A stretch of DNA of 6,990 nt from Planococcus sp. (in: firmicutes) (GTDB lineage: Bacteria; Bacillota; Bacilli; Bacillales_A; Planococcaceae): the NCBI GenBank assembly GCA_030147225.1, contig JASLAI010000353.1, forward strand, positions 1 to 6,990, in the 5' to 3' direction. Below the pieces are notes generated by a model. It ran no database searches. It was not told where the DNA came from and was given only the letters and a program-made list of their open reading frames with translations. Below are positions 4,833 to 6,990 of the stretch, one piece after another. The stretch's first letter is position 1. Each line of letters begins with the position of its first letter. A program made the translations under genes and the position numbers.

Positions 4833-5636
4833 TTACGATTCAGGATTTTTACGAAGCCACTCGATGCCGAATTCGACGATCGGCTTCATATACACAAGAC
4901 AAGTTTCGGCTTGCCCTAATTTGCCTTCAGCGATGTGGCCTGGAAAGGCTTTAGCAATTTCCGGAAAGCGGTCTGAATCCATGTCCACACAGTCATATGT
5001 CTGCCAGAACCTTTTGCCGTCAAGTGAAATTGCCGCGCCTTGCGGGGAAGTCGTACGGTTTTCCTGTGCGAATTCAGCATAGTGGAGAGCTGTACACGAA
5101 TCAAAACCGACACCAATCAACAGAATTTTTACTTGTTCCTCCATCATTTTAGCAAGCGGCGAGTTTTCTCCGAAGGAATCTTCGATCGGCTGTTCATTCA
5201 TCCAAATGGCTGCTTTGCTCCCCCATGCTATAAAGGAATGAGAGGGATGCGGACTTCGGATAGTCAGTGGATGCCGGTGGAAACATTCGGCAATTTTGCC
5301 CATGCCACGCAGTCCACTTATGTGGGGATCAAAGGCAGGCAGATGATCACGGATGGGCTGATGCCAATTTTCAGGAACCGGCGGCTCCATCCAGTAAACG
5401 GGGTCTGAGTTGTCCGCAGACTGAGCGGGCATGATTAAGGTGCCGGAATCAGTAATGGTTTCCATTAAAGCTTCTACGACGGCCTGAGCGCCTCCGGAGA
5501 TCCACCCCATAGATTTTAAAGAGGCATGGACCATCAAAGCGTCGCCCTTAGCAATTCCCAGTTGATGAAGTTGGTGTTTTAACGTTTCTTTTGACTGGAA
5601 TTCAGGTGTGTTTAAAATATTCAATAACTCTGACAT
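4833..5636 (-). CDS. AAC(3)-family N-acetyltransferase (aminoglycoside 3-N-acetyltransferase fold)
   Basis: This is a 267-residue cytosolic protein of the Antibiotic_NAT family, which uses acetyl-CoA to acetylate an amine; the founding members acetylate the 3-amino group of aminoglycosides. Landmarks are ALMVHASLKSMGWISGGA (33-50), GTLIMPAQSADNSDP (65-79), LRGMGKIAECF (109-119), RSPHPSHSFIAWG (127-139) with the conserved His130, FGENSPLAKM (155-164), and LLIGVGFDSCTALHYAE (172-188) with conserved acidic and histidine residues. Length is normal for the family. It resembles the chromosomal Bacillus YokD/BA2930 group, so aminoglycoside resistance should not be assumed. The ATG has GGAGGG seven bases upstream. 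The gene stands alone, divergent from the thioesterase and convergent with fic, with a shared terminator. Family is confident; substrate is unknown. Confidence 0.92.
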   Translation of the reverse strand: MSELLNILNTPEFQSKETLKHQLHQLGIAKGDALMVHASLKSMGWISGGAQAVVEALMETITDSGTLIMPAQSADNSDPVYWMEPPVPENWHQPIRDHLPAFDPHISGLRGMGKIAECFHRHPLTIRSPHPSHSFIAWGSKAAIWMNEQPIEDSFGENSPLAKMMEEQVKILLIGVGFDSCTALHYAEFAQENRTTSPQGAAISLDGKRFWQTYDCVDMDSDRFPEIAKAFPGHIAEGKLGQAETCLVYMKPIVEFGIEWLRKNPES

Positions 5637-5660
5637 AAACTATCCCTCCGATTTCATTAT

Positions 5661-5690
5661 ATTATAAAGGAAAGCCTGCTGTTTTGGGAA
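5661..5690 (-). promoter_or_regulatory. Candidate promoter of the acetyltransferase gene
   Basis: On the minus strand TATAAT lies at 5666-5661 with an overlapping second TATAAT at 5661-5656. A weak -35, TTCCCA, lies at 5690-5685 with an 18-base spacer (4 of 6 matches). The gene's GGAGGG follows closely, leaving a very short leader. No convincing promoter for the divergent thioesterase gene is visible in the same 90-bp spacer. Confidence 0.4.
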
Positions 5691-5729
5691 ACCTGTGTCA
5701 GCCTGGCAATAGAGAAAGGAATGATGAAT

Positions 5730-6206
5730 ATGCAAGCAAAACCGATGAAAGAGTCGAGAACCATTCAAACAAAATTGGTACTCCCGCCGGACACCAATCA
5801 CATGGATTCCATTTTTGGCGGCAAGGTCTTAGCATATATTGATGAGATTGCAGGAATTACGGCGATGAAGCATGCGCGTCGGCAAGTAGTAGTGACAGCA
5901 TCTATCGACTCAGTGGATTTTCTTTCTTCTGCACGAGTAGGAGATGTACTGGAACTGGAAGCGAACGTTACTTCAACTGGACGAACTTCCATGGAAGTAT
6001 ATGTTCGGGTCAAGTCGAAAAATTTGCAAACGGGCGAAGAAAAATTGACGACAGAGTCATTTTTAACAATGGTGGCCATGGGAGACGATGGACAACCGAC
6101 TCCGGTACCGCCTGTTTTTCCAGAATCACCGGGTGAAAAGCTATTTTTCGAATCAGCTCCTGCAAGACGTGAACATCGGAAAATGCGTGTGAAAACACCA
6201 AGATAA
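5730..6206 (+). CDS. Hotdog-fold acyl-CoA thioesterase, YkhA/ACOT type
   Basis: This protein of about 158 residues hydrolyses acyl-CoA to free acid and CoA, and is probably a hexamer of single hotdog domains in the cytosol. In 158-residue numbering the signature is LPPDTNHMDSIFGGKVLAYIDEIAG (18-42): Asn23, the FGG turn and Asp38 on the central helix are the positions used for catalysis in ACOT7-like enzymes. VVVTASIDSVDFL (53-65) and GDVLELEANVTSTGRTSMEV form the following strands. The last 35 residues are a proline-rich then basic tail (PVPPVFPESPGEK ... RREHRKMRVK), usual in this group. Three ATGs (5721, 5724, 5730) are in frame. AAAGGA at 5715-5720 touches the first and is nine bases before the third, so 5730 is preferred; the longer form would add three residues. 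A strong terminator follows. The preferred acyl chain length cannot be read from sequence. Confidence 0.92.
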   Translation: MQAKPMKESRTIQTKLVLPPDTNHMDSIFGGKVLAYIDEIAGITAMKHARRQVVVTASIDSVDFLSSARVGDVLELEANVTSTGRTSMEVYVRVKSKNLQTGEEKLTTESFLTMVAMGDDGQPTPVPPVFPESPGEKLFFESAPARREHRKMRVKTPR

Positions 6207-6211
6207 CAGCG

Positions 6212-6245
6212 AAAGGTGCATGGAATAAATTCCATGCACCTTTTT
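6212..6245 (+). terminator. Rho-independent terminator of the thioesterase gene
   Basis: AAAGGTGCATGGAAT (6212-6226) pairs perfectly over 15 bp with 6229-6243 around an AA centre. On the plus strand the stem ends in five T's (6241-6245). On the minus strand only three T's follow, so it serves the convergent DUF421 gene less well, though no other terminator is visible for that gene. Confidence 0.9.
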
Positions 6246-6258
6246 ATAACGGCAATTA

Positions 6259-6774
6259 TTAGATGGGCGTTTCCCTATTTGATTTCACGTTCGCTAAAGT
6301 GTTGCCCGTCTCACTGCTGATAACTGACATGCTGCCATCCGTTTCAAGAACAACCGCTTTTACTTTTTCAGTAGATCCAAACCCAGTGTTGCGGATGGCC
6401 TGCAGGATTTCAATTTCCTTAATGCGTTCCTTTTTCATGGCATTTCTAAGGAATTGTCCATCCAAGAACAGCAGGCGGGGTTCTGACTTGATGATCTTGT
6501 TGAACCAATCGGAATGAACGGAAAGAAGGGTAAATACATACTGCATAAGTATTAATAATGCAAATGCAGTCAGCCCTTCAAGAAGGCTGACATCTTTGCT
6601 TAATAAAACTGTGGCCAATGTCGAACCCAAGGCTACAGTTACAACCAAATCAAACGCATTTAATTTAGTCAATGTACGTTTGCCTGAAACGCGCAGAAAA
6701 ATTACTAGCCCAACATAGGCTAAGAAACCGACTGTAACAATTCGGATAAAACTGTCGAAAGTAATTTCAAACAT
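6259..6774 (-). CDS. DUF421 (YetF/YcaP-like) membrane protein
   Basis: This is a 171-residue inner-membrane protein. Three hydrophobic segments fit residues 10-28 (IRIVTVGFLAYVGLVIFLR), 42-58 (DLVVTVALGSTLATVLL) and 64-86 (LLEGLTAFALLILMQYVFTLLSV), followed by a cytoplasmic domain of about 85 residues. The family signature SGKRTLTKLNAFDLVVTVALG (30-50) and the soluble part LLFLDGQFLRNAMKKERI ... EILQAIRNTGFGSTEKVKAVVLETDGSMSVI are typical of DUF421 proteins. These are numerous in spore formers and their relatives and have no firm function. The true start is the ATG at 6772-6774, with AAGGAGG six bases upstream. The frame stays open to 6945, but that extension has no ribosome binding site of its own and crosses the DnaA-box region. 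The upstream cluster may influence its expression. Confidence 0.9.
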   Translation of the reverse strand: MFEITFDSFIRIVTVGFLAYVGLVIFLRVSGKRTLTKLNAFDLVVTVALGSTLATVLLSKDVSLLEGLTAFALLILMQYVFTLLSVHSDWFNKIIKSEPRLLFLDGQFLRNAMKKERIKEIEILQAIRNTGFGSTEKVKAVVLETDGSMSVISSETGNTLANVKSNRETPI

Positions 6775-6809
6775 GTTAGCCCTCCTTTTATCTAAAGAAA
6801 TTAATAAAA

Positions 6810-6941
6810 TTATCCACATGTTGATAAGTTCGATTTGTATGAGAATATCAACAAAATTCAAACATCTTATCCACATAGCACACATAAATAGCTTAGTAAA
6901 TGTGCATAAGAATGAAAATGTGGAAATTTTTATGTGGAAAT
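6810..6941. promoter_or_regulatory. Cluster of DnaA boxes upstream of the DUF421 gene
   Basis: Perfect matches to TTATNCACA are TTATCCACA at 6810-6818 and 6867-6875 (plus) and TTATGCACA at 6909-6901 (minus). A one-mismatch box TTATCAACA lies at 6827-6819 (minus), directly abutting the first. Weaker sites are ATATCAACA 6845-6853 (plus) and two copies of ATTTCCACA at 6927-6919 and 6941-6933 (minus), each with two mismatches. The surroundings are AT-rich. Neither dnaA nor dnaN is in view, so this is more likely a DnaA-binding cluster outside oriC, or a DnaA-responsive promoter region, than the origin itself. The rest of 6775-6990 shows no gene. Confidence 0.7.
6834..6861 (-). promoter_or_regulatory. 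Weak candidate promoter of the DUF421 gene, inside the DnaA-box cluster
   Basis: On the minus strand TTGAAT (6861-6856) and TACAAA (6839-6834) are separated by 16 bases, each matching 4 of 6 consensus positions. If used, the start point would fall among the DnaA boxes. Other AT-rich hexamers nearby are about as good, so this is tentative. Confidence 0.22.
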
Positions 6942-6990
6942 CCAAATTTTCAGGGAGTATTCCTGCTACTATCCATGTTTCCCTTTATAG

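Noticed and set aside
4795..5408. Plus-strand frames opposite the acetyltransferase gene (4795-5082, 5040-5408)
   Set aside because: They are antisense to an intact AAC(3)-family gene and the first begins inside a terminator hairpin.
5637..5729. Promoter for the thioesterase gene in the divergent spacer
   Set aside because: No plus-strand hexamer pair with acceptable spacing was found by eye; the AT-rich stretch fits the minus-strand gene better.
6810..6941. Chromosomal or plasmid replication origin
   Set aside because: The DnaA boxes are real, but no dnaA, dnaN, rep gene, iterons or clear unwinding element is visible, so calling it an origin would go beyond the evidence.
6775..6945. N-terminal extension of the DUF421 protein to the upstream ATG at 6945
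   Set aside because: The extension is not part of the DUF421 family start, has no ribosome binding site, and crosses the AT-rich DnaA-box region; AAGGAGG fixes the start at 6774.

Overview
The window looks like chromosomal DNA of a low-to-moderate GC Gram-positive bacterium of the Bacillales, most likely the Planococcaceae side (Planococcus, Planomicrobium, Sporosarcina-like). The signs are strong GGAGG-type ribosome binding sites, a CcpA-type cre box, TTATCCACA DnaA boxes, Bacillus-type proteins throughout (RluF, ExaC-like aldehyde dehydrogenase, DUF779, DUF421, YkhA-like thioesterase) and an intergenic repeat of a kind I recall from Bacillaceae and Planococcaceae genomes. The genus is inference from memory of protein families, not a search result. 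I see no insertion sequence, phage gene, tRNA, rRNA or CRISPR array.

Layout. Positions 21-292 hold two tandem copies of a repeat of about 124 bp plus a partial third. Each full copy folds into a long hairpin whose arms differ between copies but stay self-complementary. The array touches the stop codon of a minus-strand pair, rluF (23S rRNA pseudouridine synthase, 1021-1728) followed by a DUF6904-like gene (291-1007). Across a 200-bp divergent spacer with a good cre site lies a plus-strand pair, an ExaC/AldB-type aldehyde dehydrogenase (1938-3458) and a DUF779 protein (3513-3875), closed by a perfect terminator. A compact FicTA module follows: a VbhA-like antitoxin (4020-4208, probably TTG start) overlapping a Fic toxin (4201-4791) with an intact catalytic motif. 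It converges on a minus-strand AAC(3)-family acetyltransferase (4833-5636) through a shared bidirectional terminator. A YkhA-like acyl-CoA thioesterase (about 5730-6206, plus) and a DUF421 membrane protein (6259-6774, minus) also converge. The stretch upstream of DUF421 (6775-6990) has no gene but contains a cluster of DnaA boxes.

How the parts work together. The aldehyde dehydrogenase/DUF779 pair is probably a carbon-source-controlled aldehyde oxidation unit under CcpA. RluF with DUF6904 is probably one transcript whose 3' end runs into the structured repeat. FicTA is a self-contained toxin-antitoxin unit of known class I Fic architecture. No single undescribed multi-gene system stands out. 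The three things most worth a second look are the covarying hairpin repeat, the DnaA-box cluster away from any visible dnaA/dnaN locus, and the FicTA module.
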